Assembly: GCA_024195265.1 (NCBI GenBank) | Contig: JAJLRJ010000013.1 | Coordinates: forward strand, 13,454,322 to 13,518,321 | Direction of reading: 5' to 3' | Source of the DNA: Dendrophyllia cribrosa | Taxonomy: Eukaryota; Cnidaria; Anthozoa; Scleractinia; Dendrophylliidae | DNA: 64,000 nucleotides | In this document: positions 56,101 through 64,000 of the stretch, one piece after another | Layout: each line of letters begins with the position of its first letter | How positions within the stretch are numbered: position 1 is the first letter of the stretch | The notes under the pieces: generated by a model | Seen by the model: the letters and a program-made list of their open reading frames with translations, nothing else | The model's database searches: none | What the model was told of the DNA's origin: nothing | Position numbers and translations under genes: made by a program

Positions 56101-56865
56101 CATTTTGGTGAATTAGCTAAACTGGGACGTGTGCGTTTTAGGCGGCACGAAGTGCGACCTCGACATGTGTGACAATGATAATGTTTGAAACATCAAATAT
56201 GCATGTTTTGCACAATTTTGCATTTTGTATCTTGCCAAACAACCGCGCGATTTTGGGCTGAAGTTATTAAATGGTGTTGCGATCTGGGTGTAGTCATAAA
56301 CAACCTTTCAGATAAGGACATATTATTTCGTATACAGGAATGTGAAGACAATCTTTTCATTTAAATTTATATTTGTTTTCAAGTCGGAAAATAAAAAAAA
56401 TCGTTTTGCTCTTTAGCCTCGAAAGATTTTTAAAAAGAAAAGACAATCTATTCATGAATCATATTTTGTTGGTTGGTAAACAGCATATCTATGATTGTAG
56501 ACGCACCAAAACAAACCATCATAAAAAAAACTACGCTAAATCGCGAAACAAAATGTCCATTTATCTACGGAAATGACTTAAATATTGTAACAACAAAAAC
56601 CGATCATGAATGTCGACACTTGGCATGCATTACTTTATATCGGTACTGTCTTTGTGAATGTAATAAATGAAATAAAATAAAAAGGAATGAAATAAAAAGT
56701 CATTAAAATACAGAAATAAGCTTGAAACATAATTACACAACATCAAGAACAGTTATAATTAACCTTACGATGTTTTGTTTTCATGACATAGCTCTTAGAG
56801 CCCTTTGATTATGAATTATTATGTTTTACTTATTGCCTTATTTGTCTTTTGTTGCTTTTTTGCAG
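56101..56865. other. Last part of the filter intron
   Basis: AT-rich; includes a fragment of the dispersed repeat (TAGCTCTTAGAGCCCTTTGATT near 56787). No coding sequence. Confidence 0.45.
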
Positions 56866-57031
56866 TTATGGTGATCGTTGTCCCAAGTCGAACCGTGCCA
56901 AAGCTTTTGCCATTGTGTGGTTACTTACCAGTCTCATACTGTTTTCATTTTTGATGGGTGCAATATCTTCAATTTTAACTGTCACGGTGATTGAGTCAAG
57001 AATAATAGTCCCTAAAAGCGGTGGAAATAAG
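56866..57031 (+). CDS. Gene B exon 8: YGD filter end and M3 helix
   Basis: Acceptor TTTTTTGCAG|, phase 2 in; donor AATAAG|GTTATT, phase 0 out; 166 nt. It completes G then YGDRCPKSNRAKAFA and the helix IVWLLTSLILFSFLMGAISS followed by ILTVTVIES. The joined signature is TMTTVGYGD. YGDRxP followed by a helix ending in small residues resembles GluR0 more than Kv channels. After M3 the chain should be extracellular. Confidence 0.92.
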
Positions 57032-57863
57032 GTTATTAACATAAAGTACTTTTTTTAAACTGTGATGGGTATAATAGGATGTTGTTTGCACCAAAAAACG
57101 CACTTAATGATTTCTATTAGTCATACCAAACGACAAAGAACTACCATAATCCTTCGGAGCATAGAGTGGAGCCGAAAGCGCGTCAAAACTTGGGACGTGC
57201 ATTCCAAAATTTAGTAGAGCACTTTGGGTCTAATAAACATGAGCAAGTTCAAACAAACTAGGTTGAATGGAAGTAGAAGCAATTTTAAATCCCTAAATTT
57301 ATGGTGATCATTATATGGCTGGCTGTCAGGAGAAAATGTTTTTATAAATAGTTTTCGATTTCAGTTACCCGTCACATAATACAGTAGTTTGAATACAGTG
57401 TTGAGCAAATCTTCAAATCTAAAACAAAAATCGTAGAAAAGCTGGTAGTCCAAGTGATAACAACTTTACTTGTGGTTTTATTTGGAGACGATGGGGTGCT
57501 AAGCATTTCTATTTTTATAGAACAGAAAAATGGAAATCTATAATGGTAAACTATTTGAGATAACTTTACGGAAGACAAATATGAACAAAATGTGCGTTCC
57601 CGCGACAACAGGAAAAATCGTACAGAGCAGAAAATTGAGTGATCATGGCTGGATTTTCTGTTTTTCTGTTGTTGCTTCCGATTGTCATTTCGGGTGCAAT
57701 TTTTAGTCTATTGACGAATTTATTCCCTGATTATGCTTCTCGATTTTGATTTTGAATCCTTTGAAAGTTGGTTACTTGGTTAAATCTGAAAAGCGGGAAA
57801 CTGAATTCGGAAAAGCCCTGAAGTGAGAAGTGAAAACAACATAATTTTTATTTTGCTTAACAG
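57032..57863. other. Gene B intron, nothing recognised
   Basis: About 830 bp of AT-rich sequence between the M3 and S2 exons. Confidence 0.5.
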
Positions 57864-57936
57864 GTAGCAGCAATTACTAACTCGGCAGAAGAAAAGTTGG
57901 CAATTAAGGGACAGTTGGGAAGCAAGTTGAAGCTAA
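57864..57936 (+). CDS. Gene B exon 9: start of S2-like segment
   Basis: 73-nt exon (TGCTTAACAG| to GCTAA|GTATGA), phase 0 in, 1 out. It reads VAAITNSAEEKLAIKGQLGS then KLKL. This corresponds to the post-M3 start of S2 in glutamate receptors and periplasmic binding proteins (I.s..dL..k.i....gs). Recognised by frame continuity and position, so somewhat less certain than its neighbours. Confidence 0.7.
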
Positions 57937-58657
57937 GTATGATACATTCATCGTTCCATTTTTATGCTTTTTCTTGAACAGAACGTTAATTGATTGTTGC
58001 AGAAGGCCGAATGTTGCTCCACCAATATGTGTTATCTTTATATTTCTATTCATTAAACAGCTAAACCCCTTATTTAGAGCAAAGTTGTTATTTACGCAAG
58101 CTATATTTTTCCACTTGGTGTTTATGGTCCACTCTAGTCTGGCACCCAGACCCATCCCCTTAACGATTAAATGTACAGGTGGGTCTGACGGGACTCGTAC
58201 TGCGCATGATAATTTCACTAGTTAGTACATGTAGCTCTAGCTTAAAAATACGAGGCACTATCTTATCATGCGCTCGTGCGCAGTACGAGCCCTTCCAGAA
58301 CCAGCTCTCAATGGTGTGGGTGAACAGACGAAGACTACACAGCTCAGCTTGAGAGTATCCTCCCGAGTATCCTAGTCACACTAAATTCTTTACATTCTGT
58401 TTTACTGAACAAATTATATTCACACAAGCTATCATTGTCAGCGAAGAAAAGACAGTCAAAAAGTAAGGATAGATGAAGAGCTAAAAATATGGTAATAAGA
58501 AGATAATCATGAATATTTTAAATTCAAAATTGCAGTCAACTTGCATGTTAGTAAAGTCGTTAGGTAAAAGTAACCTGAATAGTCACTTCACCTCGTTCTT
58601 TTTACAGACCAATTACACGTATGTGTTTGCTGAACGACTGTATTTGTGTTTTCTTAG

Positions 58658-58923
58658 CCACAACATATTCAACTGTGGAAGCGCTGACCAGGTCTCTTAA
58701 GGAAGGCAAAGTGGACTACGTGATTGTTGACATGTATCTTCCAGTTAAACGTAAAGACTTGTTCAATGGTTCTTGGTTTGAAATTGTAGCATTGCTGGAA
58801 GTAGAATTGTACCACGGGGTCATTCTACAAGGGGATGCATTTAAACTGGCCTTAGCACTTGAAAGGATGATAAAATTCGACAATGTGCAGACGAAATATC
58901 TTGAAGACCAGGAAAAGGAAGAG
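58658..58923 (+). CDS. Gene B exon 10: main S2-like binding-protein half
   Basis: 266-nt exon (TTTTCTTAG| to GAAGAG|GTTCTT), phase 1 in, 0 out. It reads TYSTVEALTRSLKEGKVDYV then IVDMYLPVKRKDLFNGSWFE, then VELYHGVILQGDAFKLALAL and a helix LERMIKFDNVQTKYLED. The pattern (helix, GKVDYVIVD, then strand plus GVIL and a final helix ending KYL) is that of the second half of iGluR and SBP_bac_3 folds. The Asp in VIVDMYL stands where iGluRs keep the acidic residue that binds the ligand amino group, by hand alignment. An earlier AG at 58607-58608 would give a longer exon but breaks the frame. Confidence 0.8.
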
Positions 58924-59434
58924 GTTCTTTTTACACCTATTGCTTTTTTCTTCTTCTCTTCTTTCTGTATTTAATCTGAAATCACGACAAATGAAATCCG
59001 ACCTTAATGCACAAACATGCTGTAGGTAACAAAGCGGAAAATACTCCTTTGCAGTCACGATTGGTTCGAAAATATAAATGTGTTTATTGGTTAATACAGG
59101 TTTCTGTTAAATGGTATTTTAATCAAAGATATAACTCGCCACCTGCTATGAACACCAGCGCTGACTTCTATTAAGATATTCAAAAAAGGAACGGGGTCAT
59201 CAAGGAAAAAGAAAACTAAAAACATTGCGCGGCAAATATGTTCCTTAGTGTACCAGGCACAAGTAAAAAACACATGTATATCCTCGAATATATGGTAGTA
59301 CAACGAATTTTAATAATACTTTTAATAGCCGGTCAACTTTGCTACCGTCTTGAAACACTACATGATATTCCGAGAAAAAATTCAATAAGAACGGTAAAAA
59401 ATTGTTTCGACATTTTTTTGGTCTTTTTTTACAG

Positions 59435-59594
59435 GAACCAAGCCCAATAGAGTCCAAAGAGTCCTTGTTTTTCGATCCCTCCAGTCCTTTCTTCCAGTAT
59501 ATTTTGTATGCAAGCCTGGGTACCCTGTGTTTCTTCCTGGTCTGTGGTGGACTGTATCAAGTAATCTACCTTAAACAAAGAAGACGATCATATT
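59435..59594 (+). CDS. Gene B exon 11: M4 helix
   Basis: 160-nt exon (TTTTTTTACAG| to TATT|GTAAGT), phase 0 in, 1 out. After EPSPIESKESLFFDPSSPF it has the hydrophobic helix FQYILYASLGTLCFFLVCGG then LYQVIYLKQRRRSY. A single membrane span followed by basic residues is the M4 of the glutamate-receptor layout and puts the tail in the cytoplasm. Confidence 0.87.
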
Positions 59595-59996
59595 GTAAGT
59601 ATTGTTTTGTCCGGAAAACCACTACGGTTAGAGTCGAATGTAAACAGCGTAGATGTATGTAATCAAACAAGAATGCGAGTAGAACAATGTGCATGCGCAT
59701 GCTATCTGTCTATCTTCATTATTATTTTATTATTTTAATTTATTTCTGTTTTCAAACTTTACAAAAATCAGTGATTTACCAGTAATAACTTTGCCAAACA
59801 ACGTTTTGCATCCAGATTTTGGAATGTGCTAACGATACCAAGAGTTCCATACCGTGATGCTTAGCGCTTTCTCTAGCCTGTCTACACCACTATTTTTCGT
59901 GGCAAATAGCCTTACAGTCTATTAATAATATATTAATATGTACTTCTCTTGAACTAATTACTCACAGGCGTTTGTTTTACATTTGCTAAAAATGTT

Positions 59997-60209
59997 TAAC
60001 CCTTTCACTCCCAAGAGTGCCAAACAACAAAATTCAAGAAAAATTCCAAATTTCATTTTGTAAAATATCGAAAAACAAATGGTACCATGCAAAAGTACTG
60101 GCGAAGAGGTTTCATTTGAATGGTCACACCATAGGATTCCATCTACAGACTCAAAAGTTAGAACTACACTACATGTCTCCATAATGGACTCTGGGAGTGA
60201 AAGGGTTAA
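59997..60209. mobile_element. MITE with TTAACCCTTTCACTCCCA ends, copy 1
   Basis: TAACCCTTTCACTCCCAAGAG at the left and inverted CTCTGGGAGTGAAAGGGTTA at the right, 213 bp. It lies in the last intron of gene B, ending 39 bp before the final exon. A second copy is at 61276-61576. Confidence 0.85.
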
Positions 60210-60248
60210 ACATTTAAAACTGGATTCTTTTCTTTGCTGGAATTACAG

Positions 60249-60454
60249 GTGTATACACGGCAGATCTGGAGAAAAGCCGTAGAGAGCTAAAAGGCTTGGT
60301 CGATGAATTTTATCACTCCCTCCACCAGATTTGGAGGGAAATGAGAAAGAGGCACAAGCAAGAGCTTTTGGAGCTGGGGCGAAAGAAGAGAGAGAATAAA
60401 AGAAAGCGGAGCAACCGTAATAGAATAATTACGATTTTCAGTTCAAACAACTAG
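60249..60454 (+). CDS. Gene B exon 12: basic cytoplasmic tail and stop
   Basis: 206 nt from acceptor GGAATTACAG| to TAG at 60452-60454. It reads VYTADLEKSRRELKGLVDEF, YHSLHQIWREMRKRHKQELL, ELGRKKRENKRKRSNRNR, then IITIFSSNN. Heptad-like spacing of Leu and charged residues suggests a short coiled coil followed by a polybasic stretch. This could serve assembly or membrane-lipid or nuclear-signal-like contacts; that is inference. Confidence 0.85.
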
Positions 60455-60805
60455 TAGTACCTTATTCAGTATCACATACACAATGTGTGCCAGTTTCATA
60501 ATATAACGCTTTGAACACTTGGTATATAATTATTTGTCGTGGTCTTTTAGGACTGTGGAGAGCATTGGCTCTTTCATGCACTGTTTACTTTTCGCTAACA
60601 GTTAAAGAATGCGCATGGATAGTCGTTGAAATGTAAAAATATGTTGAGATTTTAGTTGTTAATGTTGCCTTGAAGTATCAGCTTCCAACTAACACAGCTA
60701 ATACGTGCTGGGTTTTAAAATGTATAAACGAACCGCGGCGCGGTGTAATAACAATTGTATCGTGGAAAATAATATGAAGTTATGTTAGCTGCAGAGGACA
60801 AAATG

Positions 60806-60811
60806 AATAAA
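60806..60811 (+). terminator. Candidate polyadenylation signal of gene B
   Basis: AATAAA about 350 bp after the stop codon; the first exact match downstream that I see. Confidence 0.35.
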
Positions 60812-60899
60812 AGTGAACAGGTCAATCCTGATTGACCTAAATCTAGGAAGTCCCGTAAGCTGTTGCAATAGCATTAATCTAGTCATAGATAACTTAACA

Positions 60900-61075
60900 C
60901 TCAAAAACAACAGCACAGTATCTCGGAGTAACAATTAACAAAAACATGACTTGGTGTGACCACATCGAGGCCATTTTTTCAAAATTAATTAAAGAATTGC
61001 CATGCTCAAACAAATTAGACATCTATTACCCGTTCAAACGCGTTACACAATGTACAATAGCTTAATTTTACCTTA
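60900..61075 (+). pseudogene. LINE reverse-transcriptase fragment
   Basis: One frame reads YLGVTINKNMTWCDHIEAIF, then SKLIKELPCSNKL, then YYPFKRVTQCTIA. YLGVTI...TW..HI is the post-palm motif of LINE reverse transcriptases. Only about 55 residues remain, with no flanking open frame. Confidence 0.5.
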
Positions 61076-61275
61076 AAGCTAGAGGTAGATTTTTACGTGC
61101 TTTCTTTGCATCTGCGGTGGTTGCTCTATAACTGCGACCATCACTTTTAAAAATATTTTTAGTTTCATGATATGTAGTGTGCACTGTGACAGGCTATTGT
61201 GAATAAAATGTATTTGTAATGGAATTGCAGTGGGACCTCCCCCAGCACCTTTTCATGCTCTTACTCGTCTCTTTT

Positions 61276-61576
61276 AACCCTTTAACTCCCAAGAGTGCCA
61301 AACATCAAAATTAAAGAAAAATCCCAAATTTTATTTTGTAAAATATTGGTAAACAAATGGTACCATGTAAAAGTACTACCGAAGAGGTTTCATTTGAATG
61401 GTCACACCATAGGATTTCATCAACAGACTCAAAAGTTAAAACAAATGGTACCATGCAAAAGTACTGCTGAAGAGCTTTCATTTGAATGGTCACATCATAG
61501 GATTTCGTCCACAGACTCAAAAGTTAGAACTAAAATACATGTCTCCATAATTGACTCTGGGAGTGAAAGGGTTAAC
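61276..61576. mobile_element. MITE with TTAACCCTTTAACTCCCA ends, copy 2 with internal duplication
   Basis: Same ends as 59997-60209. A unit of about 90 bp (ACAAATGGTACCATG...ACAGACTCAAAAGTTA) is present twice in tandem, making this copy longer. Confidence 0.85.
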
Positions 61577-62269
61577 GGGAGGAATATGACGAGGGAAATG
61601 TAACGAAGGTAATATGATGGGGGGAATATCGCGAGGGGAATATGTAATCCTTTCTTTTGCTATTGTTTTCAGCCCCGCCTCTCCCCTGTTACAATCAAAG
61701 CCACACCCAGCTTTTTAGACACTGTATTGAATGGAGCTATGTGATATATTCCCCTGAAAAGAACAAAGAAAACTAAGCTTGGTGAAAAATAAGCTATATT
61801 GTTCTGTTTTAAGTACCTTAATTAATAGAGCACAATTATTTGAAAAAGAAACAGTTCAGGTTCTGTGGATCTGATCTAGGGCTGCATTTAACTTTTGTTA
61901 TTTGTTGGTAGAGTTCCCTCAAGCTGTTAAGACACATTCATCGTTCAATAAAAATTGTATTGTAAGAAGTCTGTATTTTGTTGCCAAGTGAATTTTGTTG
62001 ATGTTCCAAGATACAAGAAAAAGTGGTCTGTTTCCCTTTGACTTTTGAGAATGACTGACATGACTGGTCTTTCGCTGGGTCAGACGTGACTGACACTGCG
62101 CATACTCTACGCTGACCAATTACAACTAATACTACGTTCACACCAACACTTAAACATGTTTAAATGTTGTTTAGTTTAAAACAGGTTTAGAAAAATACCT
62201 CCTAACCTGGCGTAATATTTGGAGTGAAATCTTTACTAAAAGAAACTTTATTGACTTTTGCATAGTTAA
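61577..62269. other. Downstream of gene B, unassigned
   Basis: A few GGGGAATAT-type words at 61575-61645; otherwise nothing recognised. Confidence 0.4.
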
Positions 62270-62515
62270 TCGTAACGATCGCTGCGACTCTTGCGACCCT
62301 TGCGATCATATGGAAACCAAAACGTTGCGATCCTTGCGATCGTTGCGATTGCGATCGCAGAGATAGGAATTTTTCTATCTCTGCCATCGTAATCGCAAGG
62401 ATCGCAACGATCGCAACGTTTTGGTTTCCATATGATCGCAAGGGTCGCAAGAATCGCAGCGATCGTCGATCGTAACCATCGCTGCGATCGTTGCGATTAT
62501 ATGGAAACCAGGCTT
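62270..62515. mobile_element. Long hairpin of CGATCGCAACG words
   Basis: CGATCGCTGCGACTCTTGCG / CATATGGAAACCAAAACGTT and their inverted copies fold 62270-62462 back on a centre at about 62368 (AGATAGGAATTTTTCTATCT). A third partial arm ends at 62511. Confidence 0.85.
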
Positions 62516-62689
62516 TAATCTCTCTATTGGCATGAAAACGACAGCGAGAGCGTGTAGAGCGTGCAGTAAAAAACTAGCTGTCAAAACTCGACATTTTATT
62601 GGTTGGTTTACCTTGGAAAACCAATCGCCCCTACTGTCTAGGAAGGCTTTTACCTATGAAAAAATCTATTGTTTTCCATGGCGTGACCA

Positions 62690-62940
62690 TTAAAATTTAC
62701 CCAGGTAAATTTTACCTAGGTAACATCGGTTACACGTAGAAAACCATTTACCCAGTTAAATTCAAATTTAAGGGTGCCGTTTAACAATGGCGCTATTGTT
62801 TTCCAGCACGTGCAAAGGGGGTAAATTTTACCTAGGTAAAATCGGTTACACGAAGAAAACAAGTTTACCTAGGTAAATGCAAATTTAAGCATGCCGCGGC
62901 TATTGTTATTTCGAATTTACCTAGGTAAAAGTTGTATCGT
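62690..62940. repeat. Array of palindromic TTTACCTAGGTAAA words
   Basis: Six or more ACCTAGGT or ACCCAGGT palindromes, with a unit of about 125 bp seen twice (ATCGGTTACACG(T/A)AGAAAAC, GCAAATTTAAG). Noncoding. Confidence 0.8.
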
Positions 62941-64000
62941 ATAACCGCGACTAATAAGAGAATAGGATCCGTGATAGAACGCTTGTAGATTTATACTAAA
63001 ACAAAGAAATAACACAACACAATCAATTTGAAATTATCACGTGACCCTTACACCCCGCACGCGCTTTCCTTACCAAGCCACTCATGAAATCCCAGAATTA
63101 AGGCCGTATGGGTATGTCAGGCCGGATTAGAAAATGTTTGGCTGTCTGCATTTGGCCATCGGCCCGAAATGATTTCCTTCTCATCTTGCGCTTTCCACTC
63201 AGTCAAAAACTACATTTGACCAACAGCTATAAGTAGGGATCATGATTTCTTATTAGGAGGGATGATTTTATAGACTGGAAAGGTGTCTTCAAACTTTGCA
63301 TAAATGAAATCAGTTTCTTTCTCGCTACCTGTCTTATTTTATTTTGGTGACAAACTTGATGAGAAAACTCGAGAGACTAGGGGCTGTTTGTTGTAAACAG
63401 TATGTGGTTTTCGCGCCCCATCACCCTAAACTCTAACCCTGATCCTAACCCTACCCTAACCCTAACCCTTATAATCACCGAAAAATAACTCTATTCAGTG
63501 CCACAAACATACACCACTACTATATACCTTAAACATAGCTTGAATTCATTTATGCTTAAATTCTTTATTTCAAGCGTATATTTTTGTTTTTATTTTTTCT
63601 GACCTAATGAAATTCAAAGCGTGAGTCCAGTTGACAGCTGTTACAAGAACGAGTCTCATACCGATTAAATGGGTTGCTTCGCATTTCAGAAGCTGGATAG
63701 TTTTAGTTATGACAACCACAAACAAAGACCTACTAAAATTTTGATATGTTCAGTGTAAATTGTGTTTTCGTTTGGAACAAGAATTTATGTTTGATAATCT
63801 TTAATAAGTATGTACTAAAAAATTATACTTTCCCCCTTTCGTCGTTATTGGAAAAAGCAAAGAAAAACAAAAAACATGAAGAAAATAAATCTACAACCTA
63901 AGAATGCTTGGTTTGCAACCACGTGACAAGGCGGCCATGTTGGTGGTCAATGCAATACAATTTTGTCGCAGAATTTGCATGAAAATAGAGTTTAGTTCCC
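62941..64000. other. Right end of window, no gene recognised
   Basis: Contains a short interstitial telomere-like tract (below) and, at 63910-63980, sequence starting AACCACGTGACAAGGCGGCC that looks like the start of another repeat cut by the window edge. Confidence 0.4.
63428..63469. repeat. Short interstitial telomere-like repeat (CCCTAA)n
   Basis: CTCTAACCCTGATCCTAACC then CTACCCTAACCCTAACCCTT: about six imperfect CCCTAA units. Confidence 0.75.

Larger units (their letters stand above)
27332..60454 (+). other. Gene B: FN3-ectodomain K+-filter glutamate-receptor-like channel (complete)
   Basis: Span of a complete 12-exon gene. The exons total 2685 nt and join in frame from ATG to TAG, giving 894 residues. 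Order: signal peptide (1-34), FN3 domains (35-439), S1-like segment and M1 (440-573, helix about 548-573), pore loop with TMTTVGYGD (filter about 601-608), M3 (about 616-645), S2-like segment (about 660-790), M4 (about 792-819) and a basic tail to 894. Known relatives in layout are GluR0 and AvGluR1. The presumed role is a ligand-gated K+ channel at the cell surface with an adhesive FN3 stalk; ligand unknown. Two introns are swollen by Gypsy elements in the sense direction. A plain Kv or two-pore channel is less likely because of the S2 and M4 parts after the pore. Confidence 0.85.

Noticed and set aside
48664..57031. Gene B as an ordinary Kv or two-pore K+ channel
   Set aside because: There is one M1 before the pore, no voltage sensor, one pore only, and after M3 come an S2-like segment and a further membrane helix. 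That order fits glutamate-receptor-type channels.

Overview
The window is nuclear DNA from an animal, most likely an anthozoan cnidarian (coral or sea anemone). It is AT-rich and its genes are split into many short exons, with FN3, F5/8 type C (discoidin) and C-type lectin modules. It is crowded with Gypsy, Penelope-like, LINE and foldback elements of the kind common in coral genomes. The species call is an inference. There are no bacterial operons, rRNA genes or CRISPR arrays, and I recognised no tRNA gene.

Two paralogous genes lie head to head about 4.2 kb apart. Gene A is on the minus strand, from 23104 leftwards off the window edge. Gene B is on the plus strand, complete from 27332 to 60454. 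Their exons were assembled by hand from splice signals and codon phase. Gene B closes into one 894-residue frame: signal peptide, four FN3 domains, a Cys-containing S1-like segment, M1, a pore loop with the K+ channel filter TMTTVGYGD, M3, an S2-like half of a periplasmic-binding-protein fold, M4 and a basic cytoplasmic tail. This is the layout of an ionotropic glutamate receptor (S1-M1-P-M3-S2-M4) with a potassium selectivity filter, as known from bacterial GluR0 and rotifer AvGluR1, but with an adhesion-type FN3 ectodomain. Gene A has the same core (TMTTLGYGD) behind a larger ectodomain: signal peptide, C-type lectin, discoidin and five FN3 domains. Its S2, M4 and tail lie beyond the left edge. 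Exon borders and phases match between the genes, including an intron that cuts the filter between G and YGD.

Layout: 1-14583 holds most gene A exons, with introns carrying a Penelope-like relic (2881-3438), a 1.3-kb TA-flanked terminal-inverted-repeat (TIR) element (9618-10937) and several MITEs. 14584-27331 is mostly noncoding, with nested foldback elements, tandem duplications and two small candidate 5' exons of gene A. 27332-60454 is gene B. Its second intron holds a purine minisatellite, a Penelope-like fragment, a DDE transposase relic, a nearly intact Gypsy element (32243-39021, TSD ATTG) and more foldback elements. Its filter intron holds an older Gypsy element (50027-56095, TSD TAACG), itself broken by a 5'-truncated LINE with a 430-bp heptamer tail. 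60455-64000 holds repeats only.

The two genes probably encode ligand-gated or adhesion-linked K+ channels of the cell surface. The retroelements are passengers, and both Gypsy copies lie in the sense direction of gene B.
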